Source: Epilithonimonas vandammei (GTDB lineage: Bacteria > Bacteroidota > Bacteroidia > Flavobacteriales > Weeksellaceae). Taken from it: 64,000 nt of DNA. Position numbers and translations under genes: made by a program. The notes beneath the pieces were generated by a model. That model was not told the origin of the DNA, made no database searches, and worked only from the letters and a program-made list of their open reading frames with translations. Location: the NCBI RefSeq assembly GCF_003860525.1, contig NZ_CP034161.1, positions 1,364,001 through 1,428,000 of the forward strand. The letters run 5' to 3'. Shown piece after piece: positions 42,836 to 51,919 of the stretch; position 1 is the stretch's first letter; each line of letters opens with the position of its first letter.

Positions 42836-42948
42836 CCCATAGCCCCGATAGCAGCGACATCCTTTTTTGTTTTCTATTGCTAATGTTATTTTTATGGACT
42901 ACCGTTCTGAAAACAAAAAAGATATAGCGGATAGCGGGATTAAGCTTC
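42836..42948 (+). repeat. Hairpin repeat, copy A
   Basis: CCCATAGCCCCGATAGCAG leads into CTTTTTTGTTTTC (42862-42874), which pairs perfectly with GAAAACAAAAAAG (42909-42921) around a 34-base loop. ATATAGCGGATAGCGGGATT and AAGCTTC follow. The outer boxes CCCATAGCCCCGAT and AGCGGGA are shared with the reverse-oriented copy at 63528. Confidence 0.75.
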
Positions 42949-42953
42949 TAAAT

Positions 42954-42980
42954 AAAAAACTCCCCAAAAATTGGAGAGTT
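42954..42980 (-). terminator. Terminator of ahcY
   Basis: On the minus strand ACTCTCCAA pairs with TTGGGGAGT (one G-U), followed by a T run. It lies about 43 bases past the ahcY stop, next to hairpin repeat A. Confidence 0.75.
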
Positions 42981-42997
42981 TCTATAATATTAAGATC

Positions 42998-43019
42998 CTT
43001 CGACAAGCTCAGGATGACA
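42998..43019 (+). repeat. CTTCGACAAGCTCAG-type repeat, copy 3
   Basis: This copy, CTTCGACAAGCTCAGGATGACA, is the cleanest of four. It lies five bases beyond the ahcY stop, between gene and terminator, so it is part of the ahcY mRNA. Confidence 0.7.
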
Positions 43020-43023
43020 ATTA

Positions 43024-44337
43024 CTAGTATCTGTAATACTCAGGTTTGAAAGGTCCTTCAACAGAAACACCGATATAATCAGCTTGTTCCGGAGAAAGCG
43101 TTTCCAATTCTACGCTTAATTTCTTAAGGTGAAGAGCTGCTACTTTTTCGTCAAGATGTTTTGGCAACATATAAACTTCGTTTCCGTAAGCTTCTGAATT
43201 GTTCCAAAGTTCAATTTGAGCCAAAGTCTGGTTGGAGAAAGAGTTAGACATCACGAAAGATGGGTGACCCGTTGCGCAACCAAGGTTTACCAATCTACCT
43301 TCAGCAAGGATGATAACTTCTTTACCTTCAATGGTGTAGATGTCCACCTGAGGTTTAACTTCAGATTTTGTGTGACCGTAGTTTTTGTTCAACCAAGCCA
43401 TATCGATTTCATTATCGAAGTGACCAATGTTACAAACAATCGCTTTATCTTTTAGTTTCAAGAAATGCTCAGCTCTTACGATGTTGAAGTTACCAGTAGT
43501 TGTGATTACGATATCTGCGTTATCAACAACAGTATCTAATCTTTTCACTTCGTAACCGTCCATCGCCGCTTGAAGTGCACAGATTGGGTCGATTTCGGTA
43601 ACAGTTACGATAGAACCAGCTCCTCTGAACGATGCAGCAGTACCTTTTCCTACGTCTCCGTAGCCGCAAACTACCACTCTTTTTCCTGCCAGCATTACGT
43701 CAGTCGCTCTTCTTACAGCATCTACCGCAGATTCTTTACATCCGTATTTGTTATCGAATTTAGACTTAGTTACTGAATCATTTACGTTGATTGCTGGCAT
43801 TACCAAAGTTCCGTTTTTCATTCTTTCGTATAGTCTGTGAACACCAGTTGTGGTTTCTTCGGATAGACCTTTGATTCCGGCAGTCAGTTCAGGATATTTG
43901 TCAAAAACCATATTGGTTAAATCTCCACCGTCATCAAGAATCATATTCAATGGCTTTCTGTCTTCGCCAAAGAAAATAGTCTGTTCAATACACCAATCGA
44001 ATTCTTCTTCGTTAAGGCCTTTCCAAGCATAAACAGGAATTCCTGCAGCAGCAATGGCAGCAGCAGCGTGGTCCTGAGTTGAGAAAATATTACAAGAAGA
44101 CCAAGTTACTTCAGCTCCTAAGGCAACCAAAGTCTCGATAAGAACTGCAGTTTGGATGGTCATATGCAGACATCCAGCGATTCTTGCGCCTTTCAAAGGT
44201 TGAGATGGTCCGTATTCTTCACGGATAGCCATCAAACCAGGCATTTCTGCTTCAGCCAAAGTAATTTCTTTTCTTCCCCATTCTGCTAGGGAAATGTCCT
44301 TAACTTTATAAGGAACGTATTGTGTTGTTGTACTCAT
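43024..44337 (-). CDS. ahcY: S-adenosylhomocysteinase
   Basis: From the ATG ending at 44337 the protein has 437 residues, typical of AhcY. A longer frame starts inside the -7 box and is rejected. Landmarks are [14 protein letters not shown], the catalytic-site stretch DDGGDLTN, and the NAD-binding [16 protein letters not shown]. The C-terminus ends FKPEYYRY, with the Lys-Tyr pair that reaches the NAD of a neighbouring subunit. It splits S-adenosylhomocysteine into adenosine and homocysteine and so sustains all SAM-dependent methylation, including the RsmE and TrmH reactions. Confidence 0.97.
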   Translation of the reverse strand: MSTTTQYVPYKVKDISLAEWGRKEITLAEAEMPGLMAIREEYGPSQPLKGARIAGCLHMTIQTAVLIETLVALGAEVTWSSCNIFSTQDHAAAAIAAAGIPVYAWKGLNEEEFDWCIEQTIFFGEDRKPLNMILDDGGDLTNMVFDKYPELTAGIKGLSEETTTGVHRLYERMKNGTLVMPAINVNDSVTKSKFDNKYGCKESAVDAVRRATDVMLAGKRVVVCGYGDVGKGTAASFRGAGSIVTVTEIDPICALQAAMDGYEVKRLDTVVDNADIVITTTGNFNIVRAEHFLKLKDKAIVCNIGHFDNEIDMAWLNKNYGHTKSEVKPQVDIYTIEGKEVIILAEGRLVNLGCATGHPSFVMSNSFSNQTLAQIELWNNSEAYGNEVYMLPKHLDEKVAALHLKKLSVELETLSPEQADYIGVSVEGPFKPEYYRY

Positions 44338-44373
44338 ATCGAATGAATGAATTTTGATTCCAATTTTAAAATG

Positions 44374-44381
44374 CAAAATTA
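44374..44381 (-). promoter_or_regulatory. -7 box (TAATTTTG) for ahcY
   Basis: On the minus strand TAATTTTG fits TAnnTTTG and gives a leader of about 35 bases. The -33 position (44402-44405) reads TTTT in place of TTTG. Confidence 0.55.
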
Positions 44382-44425
44382 CGATTAAAATATTAATAAA
44401 TAAAACTTCTGATTTTTATCAATTT

Positions 44426-44460
44426 AAAAAAAATGCTCCCGAAAAAAATTCCGAGAGCAT
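44426..44460 (-). terminator. Terminator of the efflux operon
   Basis: On the minus strand ATGCTCTCG pairs with CGGGAGCAT (one G-U) and is followed by a run of eight Ts. It lies 24 bases past the oprM stop. Confidence 0.85.
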
Positions 44461-44484
44461 CGCGTATAGAGAGATAATGAATGT

Positions 44485-45933
44485 TTATTTCCAGCCGCCA
44501 CCTAAGCTTTTGTAAATATTAACCACTGTGCTTAGTTGTCTCTCTTTAGCTTCGATGAGTTCCATTTTTGCGTCCAAGGCATCACGCTGATTCATCAGAA
44601 CTTCCAGATAATCTGCTCGCATATTTCTGAATAATTGATTGGCAATATCGATTCCTTGGTCAAGCGCTTTTACTTCCTGAGACTTCATTTCATAATATTT
44701 ATCGAGGTTTTTAATCGCCGACATTTGATTGGTAATATCGAGATAAGCGCTCAAAATGGTTTTGTCATATTCATACAAAGCTTGGATTTGTCTTGTATCT
44801 GCGGATTTGAACTGCGCTTGAATCGCACTTTTATTAATCAACGGACCAGCCAATTCTCCAACCAGGCTGTATGCAATTGATTCTGGCATTTTCACAAGAT
44901 AATTCGGCTTGAAAGCTTCTAAACCAAGCGCTGCATTGATTTCCAGACTTGGATAGAATTCTTTTCTAGCCGATTCCACATCCAATTTTGCAGATTGTAA
45001 TTCCAATTCAGCTTGTTTGATGTCAGGACGATTTGCCAATAACTGGGACGGAATTCCTGTATAAACTGTTTGAGGAACAATTGACATAAAGCTTTCTTTG
45101 GTTCTTACAATCGGTTGTGGGTAACGACCAAGCAAAGCATTGATTTGGTTTTCCTTTTCTGTGATTTGCTGTTTCAAATCATATTCGGCCGCATTGGATT
45201 TTGCCAATTCAGCCTCGAATTTTTTCACAGCCAATTCCGTTGCAGCCATTGCCTGCTTTTGGATTTTAGCTACTTCAAGCGCTTTTTTCTGCAAATCCAT
45301 ATATTGATGAATAATATCCAATTGATTATCAAGAGATAGTAATTCATAATAATTATCAGCAACTTCAGCAATCAAACTTGACAGAACAAAATTCTTTCCT
45401 TCAACTGTTGACAGATAATGAGCAACAGCAGCTTGTTTTTCAGTTCTCAGTTTATGCCAGATATCAACTTCCCAGTTCGCAACTAAACCGCCTTCGAAAT
45501 TTCCTAAATTCTCAGGAACTTCTTTTCCATCGGTTATTTCTGTAGAAGCATCGCCGGCTCCTGTGCTCGTGTAACGACCCACTTTTTCTATTCCGGCTCC
45601 TAATCTTGCAGCAACAGTCGGACTTAGTTTTCCGTTTTTGTACATCACATCGCTTTTTGCGATTTCGATTTGTTGAAGCGTAATCATTAATTCCTGATTA
45701 TTTTTTAAAGCTTCATCAATCAGATTCACAAGATTCGGGTCTGTGAAAAACTCTTTCCAAGGTGTGATTCCGGAATTATTTTCCGAAGCAGTCTGATTCT
45801 CAAAATTTTGAGGAATGGTTTCTTTGACTCTATCCTGAATTTTAGTCGCCATTGGTGCTTTACATCCAATCAATGCTAATGAAATGAATGCTGTTGCGAC
45901 AATGTTTTTATGATTATGAAATAATTTAGTCAT
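44485..45933 (-). CDS. oprM: RND efflux outer-membrane lipoprotein (OprM/TolC family)
   Basis: The 482-residue protein has a lipoprotein signal ending LIGC (Cys24) and two outer-membrane efflux repeats rich in heptad coiled coil. The second repeat has IPSQLLANRPDIKQAELELQ, the NodT/OprM-family signature. It forms the trimeric exit duct of a tripartite pump. It is the last gene of the acrA-acrB-oprM order, separated from acrB by 223 bases that contain a palindromic hairpin element. Confidence 0.93.
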   Translation of the reverse strand: MTKLFHNHKNIVATAFISLALIGCKAPMATKIQDRVKETIPQNFENQTASENNSGITPWKEFFTDPNLVNLIDEALKNNQELMITLQQIEIAKSDVMYKNGKLSPTVAARLGAGIEKVGRYTSTGAGDASTEITDGKEVPENLGNFEGGLVANWEVDIWHKLRTEKQAAVAHYLSTVEGKNFVLSSLIAEVADNYYELLSLDNQLDIIHQYMDLQKKALEVAKIQKQAMAATELAVKKFEAELAKSNAAEYDLKQQITEKENQINALLGRYPQPIVRTKESFMSIVPQTVYTGIPSQLLANRPDIKQAELELQSAKLDVESARKEFYPSLEINAALGLEAFKPNYLVKMPESIAYSLVGELAGPLINKSAIQAQFKSADTRQIQALYEYDKTILSAYLDITNQMSAIKNLDKYYEMKSQEVKALDQGIDIANQLFRNMRADYLEVLMNQRDALDAKMELIEAKERQLSTVVNIYKSLGGGWK

Positions 45934-45945
45934 ACCTTAATTTTT

Positions 45946-46108
45946 ATAAATGTCTCGTTGAGACAAACTGTTAATAGATTTTATTGGTTCGTTTTACAGA
46001 AGTTCCGTAGGAACGACCTGTTTTCGTAATGTCTAAGTCCGCTCCTAAGGAGCTCAAATTCACAACTCGGTCTATTTCTATTAACAGTTTGCCTCTCCGA
46101 GGCTTTAT
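45946..46108. repeat. Palindromic four-hairpin element within the efflux operon
   Basis: Two inverted half-units are joined head to head. CAAACTGTTAATAGA (45964-45978) has an exact inverted copy at 46077-46091. Outside it on each side is a 13-base hairpin with 5-bp stem and 3-base loop: GTCTC-gtt-GAGAC (45952-45964) and GCCTC-tcc-GAGGC (46091-46103). Inside are two more: GTTCC-gta-GGAAC (46002-46014) and GCTCC-taa-GGAGC (46041-46053). Short ATAAA/TTTAT ends bound the element. In both hairpin pairs the halves differ by a T-A to C-G exchange that keeps pairing. No reading frame is present. Confidence 0.75.
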
Positions 46109-46156
46109 CATTTTTGTCTTTTAATTTTTATTGTTTTTACCTCTGGATTGATTGGA

Positions 46157-49100
46157 TTATTTATCTTCAAATTTTCTATCGTGTTGGTAAGGTTCAGTTT
46201 GTTCTGTTAAAGGATTTTCTTCTTCATAGTAAGTCAGTTTGGACTTAGCAGCGATGTTGGCGAAAATGTAATACAATCCAGGAATTATCATCAATCCGAA
46301 AATAGTTCCGATGAGCATTCCTCCTGCCGCAGCCGTTCCAATGGTTCTGTTACCTACAGCTCCAGGTCCGGTTGCTAAAGCTAGTGGAATCAATCCTGCA
46401 ATAAATGCGAACGATGTCATCAAAATCGGACGGAATCTCAAAGACGCTCCTTGCAGCGCCGCTTCTTTTGTAGAAAGTCCTTCTTCTGCTTTTTTCTGCA
46501 CAGCAAATTCGACAATCAAAACAGCGTTCTTTCCTAGTAGTCCAATGAGCATTACCATTGCAACTTGTGCATAGATGTTATTCTCTAATCCGAAAAGTGA
46601 AAGACATAAGAACGCTCCGAAAATCCCCGTTGGTAATGACAAAATGATTGGCAACGGTAAAATGAAACTTTCGTACTGAGCAGAAAGAATCAGATAAACA
46701 AATCCAAGACAAACCAGGAAAATATAAATCGCTTCGTTACCTCTGGAAACTTCGTCTTTAGAAATACCAGCCCAATCGATTCCGAAACCTCTTGGCAAAG
46801 TTTTATCAGCAACTTCCTGAATGGCTTTAATGGCATCTCCTGAACTATATCCCGGAGCCGGCGTTCCACTCACCTCGGCAGAGTTATACATATTATGTCT
46901 CGTGATTTCTGATAATCCATAAACTTTTTCAAGATGCATAAAATCTGAATAAGGAACCATTTGGTCTTTATCATTTTTGACATACAATTTCAACAAATCG
47001 CTTGGCAAAGCACGATATTGCGGACCTGCCTGAACAATCACTTTATAAGGTCTGTCGAATCGGATGAAACTTGTTTCGTAATTGGAACCAATCAAAGTTG
47101 AAAGATTGTCCATTGCCTTTTCGATTGTCACCCCTTTTTGTTCTGCTAAATCATTATCGACTTTCAACATATATTGAGGGAAACTCGCAGAATAGAATGT
47201 GAAAGCAGAACCTAGTTCCGGACGTTTTTTCAATTCTTTTACAAAATCATTGCTGACTTGTTCCATTTTGTGATAATCACCACTTCCGGCTTTATCCAAG
47301 AGTCTTAATTCAAAACCACCAGCTGCTCCATAACCAGGAATTGACGGTGGTTGGAAGAATTCGATATTGGCTCCGGGAATTTCCTTCGCTTTTTGTTCCA
47401 ATTGCTCTATGATTTCCGTAGCTGATTCTTTTCTTTCGTCCCAATTTTTAAGGTTAATCAAACAAGTTCCGGAGTTAGAACCAGTACCTTCCGTCAAAAT
47501 CTCATAACCAGCTAAAGATGAAACAGACGAAACGCCATCAATATCTTCAGAAGATTTTTGAAGTTGCAAAGCAATCTGATTGGTTCTTTCCAAAGTTGAA
47601 CCCGGAGGCGTTTGAATAATCGCATAAATCATTCCTTGGTCTTCACTGGGAATAAATCCAGAAGGCAGTTTGTTACTCAAGAAAAAAGTTCCGATACAGA
47701 AAAGAACCAATAGCGGAAGTGTTACCATTTTTCTTGTAACAACTTTAGTCAATAAGTTATGGTATTTTCCGGCTCCAATTGTAAACAAGTTATTGAAACC
47801 ATCCAAAAATCTTGTAACGGGTGTTTTCTTTTTCTCTTTTCCGTGATTGTTTTTCAGAATGATTGCACACAAAGCCGGTGTCAATGTCAAAGCCACAACT
47901 CCTGATAGTATGATTGATGAAACCATTGTAATTGAAAACTGACGGTAGAAAACCCCGACCGGACCGGACATAAACGCCACGGGAATAAAAACCGAAGCCA
48001 TTACCAAAGTGATTGCGATAATTGCGCCGCTGATTTCGTGCATTGCTTCTTCCGTTGCCTTGAGTGGCGACAGATGTTTTTCTTCCATCTTGGCGTGGAC
48101 GGCTTCTATCACCACAATCGCATCATCGACGACAATCCCGATTGCCATTACCAAAGCAAAGAGTGAAATCAAGTTTAATGTAATCCCAAAAGCGGACATT
48201 ATTGCAAATGTTCCTATTAATGAAACCGGAACTGCAATTGTCGGAATCAATGTAGAACGCCAGTCTCCTAAAAATAGAAAGACAACGATTGCTACTAATA
48301 TAAACGCTTCGAATAAAGTATGAACTACTTTTTCAATAGATGCGTCCAAGAATCTGGAAACGTCATAACTGATTTCGTAATGCATTCCTTTTGGGAAGGT
48401 TTTTTGCAAATCAGACATTAATATTTTTACATTCTTGATGACGTCACTTGCATTAGAACCATAAGATTGTTTCAATGTAATCGCTGCAGACGGTTTACCA
48501 TTCAAAGTAGAGTAGATGTCATACATTGATGAACCGAATTCTATATCAGCAACATCTTTCAGTCTTACAAATTCGCCATCAGTTTTAGCTTTCAGAATGA
48601 TATTTCCATAATCTTTTTCATTATTGAAACGACCGGGATATTTCAAAATATATTCAAATGACTGAGAACGTTTACCGGAACTTTCACCTGTTTTTCCTGG
48701 TGAAGCTTCCAAACTTTGAGCATTCAAAGATTCCATAACTTCGTCAGCAGAAATTCCGTAAGCTGTCATTCTATCAGGTTTCAACCAAATACGCATTGCA
48801 TATTCACGAGTACCTAAGATATCAGCAAAACCAACGCCGCTAACTCTTCGTAATTCTGACATTACGTTGATGTCCGCATAGTTGAAAAGGAATTTTTGGT
48901 CGGCTTTCGGGTCATCACTGTAAAGGTTGATATACATTAACATATTCGGCTCTTCACGCGTGATTTTTACACCTTCACGAACTACTAACGGAGGTAATTT
49001 ATTAACAACAGATGATACACGGTTTTGAACGTTAACTGCAGCAACATTTGGGTCAGTTCCCAAATCAAAAACGATTTGGATGGAACATTCGCCGTCGTTT

Positions 49101-49348
49101 CCGGCATCGGAAGTCATATATTTCATTCCCGGAACACCGTTTAGTCCACGTTCCAAAGGAATTACAACAGATTTAATCAGCAATTCGTTATTAGCTCCAG
49201 GATATTCCGCCGTGATGTTCACTTTTGGCGGAGAAATAGCCGGGAATTGTGTGATAGGAAGTTTTACCAAAGACAAGACTCCCATAAATACGATAATCAA
49301 AGAGATTACGATAGACAGAACTGGTCTGCGAATGAATTTCTTAAACAT
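46157..49348 (-). CDS. acrB: RND multidrug efflux transporter (AcrB-type, HAE1)
   Basis: The 1063-residue protein has the RND layout of twelve membrane helices and two large periplasmic loops. Proton-relay residues are visible: the Asp pair in GIVVDDAIVVIEA (TM4) and the Lys in IGLLGKNAVLIVEFA (TM10). The N-terminus MFKKFIRRPVLSIVISL and the SGVGFADILG-type pore segment fit the HAE1 multidrug group and not the metal pumps. It exports drugs, bile salts or dyes with the proton gradient. The C-terminus ends in a polar tail. acrA lies 125 bases upstream. Confidence 0.95.
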   Translation of the reverse strand: MFKKFIRRPVLSIVISLIIVFMGVLSLVKLPITQFPAISPPKVNITAEYPGANNELLIKSVVIPLERGLNGVPGMKYMTSDAGNDGECSIQIVFDLGTDPNVAAVNVQNRVSSVVNKLPPLVVREGVKITREEPNMLMYINLYSDDPKADQKFLFNYADINVMSELRRVSGVGFADILGTREYAMRIWLKPDRMTAYGISADEVMESLNAQSLEASPGKTGESSGKRSQSFEYILKYPGRFNNEKDYGNIILKAKTDGEFVRLKDVADIEFGSSMYDIYSTLNGKPSAAITLKQSYGSNASDVIKNVKILMSDLQKTFPKGMHYEISYDVSRFLDASIEKVVHTLFEAFILVAIVVFLFLGDWRSTLIPTIAVPVSLIGTFAIMSAFGITLNLISLFALVMAIGIVVDDAIVVIEAVHAKMEEKHLSPLKATEEAMHEISGAIIAITLVMASVFIPVAFMSGPVGVFYRQFSITMVSSIILSGVVALTLTPALCAIILKNNHGKEKKKTPVTRFLDGFNNLFTIGAGKYHNLLTKVVTRKMVTLPLLVLFCIGTFFLSNKLPSGFIPSEDQGMIYAIIQTPPGSTLERTNQIALQLQKSSEDIDGVSSVSSLAGYEILTEGTGSNSGTCLINLKNWDERKESATEIIEQLEQKAKEIPGANIEFFQPPSIPGYGAAGGFELRLLDKAGSGDYHKMEQVSNDFVKELKKRPELGSAFTFYSASFPQYMLKVDNDLAEQKGVTIEKAMDNLSTLIGSNYETSFIRFDRPYKVIVQAGPQYRALPSDLLKLYVKNDKDQMVPYSDFMHLEKVYGLSEITRHNMYNSAEVSGTPAPGYSSGDAIKAIQEVADKTLPRGFGIDWAGISKDEVSRGNEAIYIFLVCLGFVYLILSAQYESFILPLPIILSLPTGIFGAFLCLSLFGLENNIYAQVAMVMLIGLLGKNAVLIVEFAVQKKAEEGLSTKEAALQGASLRFRPILMTSFAFIAGLIPLALATGPGAVGNRTIGTAAAGGMLIGTIFGLMIIPGLYYIFANIAAKSKLTYYEEENPLTEQTEPYQHDRKFEDK

Positions 49349-49411
49349 AAAGAATTATTTTTTTAGATAATAGATGAGAGACGAATAGATTATAGATAAA
49401 GAATCAAGAGG

Positions 49412-49432
49412 CTTCGACAAGCTCAGCCCGAC
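49412..49432 (+). repeat. CTTCGACAAGCTCAG-type repeat, copy 4
   Basis: CTTCGACAAGCTCAGCCCGAC lies in the 125-base spacer between acrA and acrB, so it is transcribed as part of the efflux mRNA, in antisense. Confidence 0.65.
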
Positions 49433-49473
49433 AATGTTTATCATTTATCAATCATCATTTATCACTTATGTAA

Positions 49474-50559
49474 TTAGTTGGCTTGTAATTTTAATGAGCT
49501 CAAGACTTTTTTCGGATCTTGGAATTTGGTTTCCACTTTCTGGTCGTCTTTCACTTTTTGAACACCTTCTAACAGAATTTTATCTCCAACATCAAGACCT
49601 TCTGAAACTACGTAAATATCAGGTAATTCATAAGAAACCTTGATATTTTTAGACCTTGCAACACCGTCTTTTCCAACTACGAAAACATATTTCTGATCTT
49701 GGATTTCGTAAGTCGCTTTTTGAGGAATGATCAAAGCATTTTTAAGAGGAAGCGTCATTTGGATTTTTCCAGTTTCTCCGTTTCTCAATAATTGATTTGA
49801 ATTTGGGAACTTGGCTCGGAAAGCGATATTTCCAGTTTCATTATCAAATTCACCTTCAATGGTTTGAATCGTTCCTTTGTTTGGGAAAACTTCTCCATTA
49901 GCCATAATTAGCGAAACTTGATTGTTTTCTCTTTCAGCGGAATGCGTCTGATAATTAAGATATTCGGGTTCGGAAACATTGAAGTAGGCGAAGATTCCAC
50001 CATTATCAGAAAGGCTTGTCAACAGATCGCCTTCGTCAACCAAGCTTCCTAATTTAAGAGGAAGACGGTCGATAATTCCTGAGAAAGGTGCTCTAATTGT
50101 AGTGAATGATAAATGGGTTTGTGCTAAGTTCAATTCAGCTTTTGCAGCATCCAATTTGGCTTTTGCCATTCTTTTTTCGTTAATAGAAACCACGTTGCTT
50201 TTTGCCAAAGTACTTGCATTCTGTAATTCAATTTCAGCCTGTGCTACTTCTGCTTTAGCTTTCAAAACATCAGCTTGATAAAGTTGTGGCATAATTCTGA
50301 ACAAAACTTGTCCGGCTTGTACGTGCTGACCTTCATCAACATATATTTTTTCAAGAAATCCTTTTTCCTGAGCTCGAATTTCAATATTTCTTTCGGATCT
50401 GATTTGGGAAACAAATTCTTTGTTGATCACCGTGTCCACTTTTACAGGAGAAGTGACTGGATAAACAACAGTTTCTTCTTTTTCTTCTTTCTTGCCGTTG
50501 CAGCTTGTAATCATCAGTAATGTGCTGAAAATAAGAGCTAATGTGACTCTCTTGTTCAT
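49474..50559 (-). CDS. acrA: RND efflux periplasmic adaptor (AcrA-type lipoprotein)
   Basis: The 361-residue protein has a lipoprotein signal ending ITSC (Cys20). The lipoyl/hairpin part is IRAQEKGFLEKIYVDEGQHV, then an alpha-helical coiled hairpin (~97-140) and a beta-barrel with TIRAPFSGIIDRLPLKLGSLV. It bridges AcrB to the OprM duct. It is the first gene of the operon. A regulatory gene (TetR or similar) is not adjacent, and I see no clear -7 box in the 225-base upstream gap. Confidence 0.94.
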   Translation of the reverse strand: MNKRVTLALIFSTLLMITSCNGKKEEKEETVVYPVTSPVKVDTVINKEFVSQIRSERNIEIRAQEKGFLEKIYVDEGQHVQAGQVLFRIMPQLYQADVLKAKAEVAQAEIELQNASTLAKSNVVSINEKRMAKAKLDAAKAELNLAQTHLSFTTIRAPFSGIIDRLPLKLGSLVDEGDLLTSLSDNGGIFAYFNVSEPEYLNYQTHSAERENNQVSLIMANGEVFPNKGTIQTIEGEFDNETGNIAFRAKFPNSNQLLRNGETGKIQMTLPLKNALIIPQKATYEIQDQKYVFVVGKDGVARSKNIKVSYELPDIYVVSEGLDVGDKILLEGVQKVKDDQKVETKFQDPKKVLSSLKLQAN

Positions 50560-50784
50560 AATCTTATATTTTTTTTAAAGGAATTAACGAACCTTGCGGT
50601 TTCATTTTAAATAAATTTTATTTTTTTAATTGAATTTTGAATGAATAATCTATTAGAAATTGAATTTTAGAATTAAAATCACAATCAATAATTATTCGAA
50701 ATGTTGAATAGGGAAATTTTTAAAAACAACAGAGAATATTACCACTTTGGAATAAGGGTAATTCTGTTTTCGAAAAAGTAAATT

Positions 50785-51162
50785 TTAAATTTGGATAGAA
50801 CGCAGAAGAATAAATCTTTTGACCGAAGAAAAAATAAGTTTCGGCTCGTGAAAAGTTTTTGTTCTTTGTCTGAAATATAAATGTAAAAGATAACCAAACC
50901 CGAATGTCGCTATAATTGCAACAAAATTAAGAGCTTCGGATAAATTCAGATTACTTTCTTCGGGAGCATCTAGAGAATCATTAATTTGTTGAAATGATGT
51001 TTTCTCTAATGAATGATTCTTGTGGTGTTTTTTAGCAAAAGAAAGAACTTGCAACGAGATATTCTGAGTTCCAAAATCTTGTTGGAAATCAAGGGTTTGC
51101 TTGTTTTCTGCTGTAAATAACAGAAACACAAACATTAGAATATATACGATTGCGTTTTTCAT
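50785..51162 (-). CDS. Hypothetical membrane protein
   Basis: The 125-residue protein has a signal-like N-terminus (KNAIVYILMFVFLLFTAENK), a polar periplasmic part of about 65 residues and one C-terminal membrane helix (LNFVAIIATFGFGYLLHLYF) followed by a basic tail. Family unknown. It has a serine- and lysine-rich middle and no cysteine. It is divergent from the phosphopantetheinyl transferase gene and separate from the efflux operon by 225 bases without a visible gene. Confidence 0.65.
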   Translation of the reverse strand: MKNAIVYILMFVFLLFTAENKQTLDFQQDFGTQNISLQVLSFAKKHHKNHSLEKTSFQQINDSLDAPEESNLNLSEALNFVAIIATFGFGYLLHLYFRQRTKTFHEPKLIFSSVKRFILLRSIQI

Positions 51163-51307
51163 TTTGATGCTGCAAATTTACATCACATAATTGTTAAAAT
51201 AATCTTAATGAGTATTTTTTAAGGCATTTTTAAGTTCTGCGATTCAGATTTGTGATTTTTGAAGTCGTCTTTTTTTATTAATTTTAAGCTTTCAAAAAAA
51301 AAAATAG

Positions 51308-51919
51308 ATGCCACTCTATAAAGATCTTTCTGATGATGTTACTAAAATTCTGATTTGGGAATTTGATGAAAATGAAGAATTGGATTCTGATCTTTTACTG
51401 GAACCAGAAAATCAAGCTAAAATTCTTGGCTATCATCCGAACAAAATTGCTGAGGTTTTGATGGTAAGAAAAATGCTGAAAACGATTCTTCCGGATCACA
51501 AAATTTTATATCGAGACAATGGTGAACCTTATCTTTTTCCGCAGGATCATCATATTTCTATTAGTCATTCTTATCCTTTAGCGGCTTTAACCATTTCTAA
51601 AAAGCGAGTGGGAATAGACCTGGAAAAACGTAAAGAAAAAATCAAAAAAATTCGGCATAAGTTTATTCTTCACGAAGATGCTTATATTGATAATTCTGAG
51701 GAAGTTGATTTTTTAACGGCAATCTGGTGTGTGAAAGAAGCGCTTTACAAAATTCATCACAGCAAACATTGGTCTTTGAAAAAGCATTACGATGTTTTGC
51801 CTTTTGAATTGCAGAAAGAATTTACGGTGAAAAGCAGAGTTTATGATTTGGAGAATGAAGATTTTTACACCGCCAAAATCAATTTCTTTGATAACTATTG
51901 TTTCGCAGTTGTGGATTGA
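51308..51919 (+). CDS. 4'-phosphopantetheinyl transferase (Sfp superfamily)
   Basis: The 203-residue protein has both Sfp/AcpS-superfamily motifs: GIDLEK with metal-binding Asp104 and Glu106, and WCVKEALYK with Lys143, Glu144 and Lys148. HHISISHSYP upstream is the substrate segment. It transfers phosphopantetheine from CoA to carrier proteins of fatty acid, polyketide or non-ribosomal peptide synthases. No such synthase is in the window. AcpH-like protein encoded at 37933 would oppose it on ACP. The 3' end overlaps the convergent FUSC gene by 25 bases. Confidence 0.9.
   Translation: MPLYKDLSDDVTKILIWEFDENEELDSDLLLEPENQAKILGYHPNKIAEVLMVRKMLKTILPDHKILYRDNGEPYLFPQDHHISISHSYPLAALTISKKRVGIDLEKRKEKIKKIRHKFILHEDAYIDNSEEVDFLTAIWCVKEALYKIHHSKHWSLKKHYDVLPFELQKEFTVKSRVYDLENEDFYTAKINFFDNYCFAVVD

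Noticed and set aside
42867..43049. 60-codon plus-strand frame after the small FUSC gene
   Set aside because: It is made of hairpin repeat A, the ahcY terminator and a dispersed repeat, so it is non-coding.
45946..46108. Possible CRISPR array
   Set aside because: The repeats are inverted and differ from one another, spacing is irregular and there are no cas genes.
49434..49643. 69-codon plus-strand frame between acrA and acrB
   Set aside because: Most of it is antisense to acrA and it has no features of a protein.
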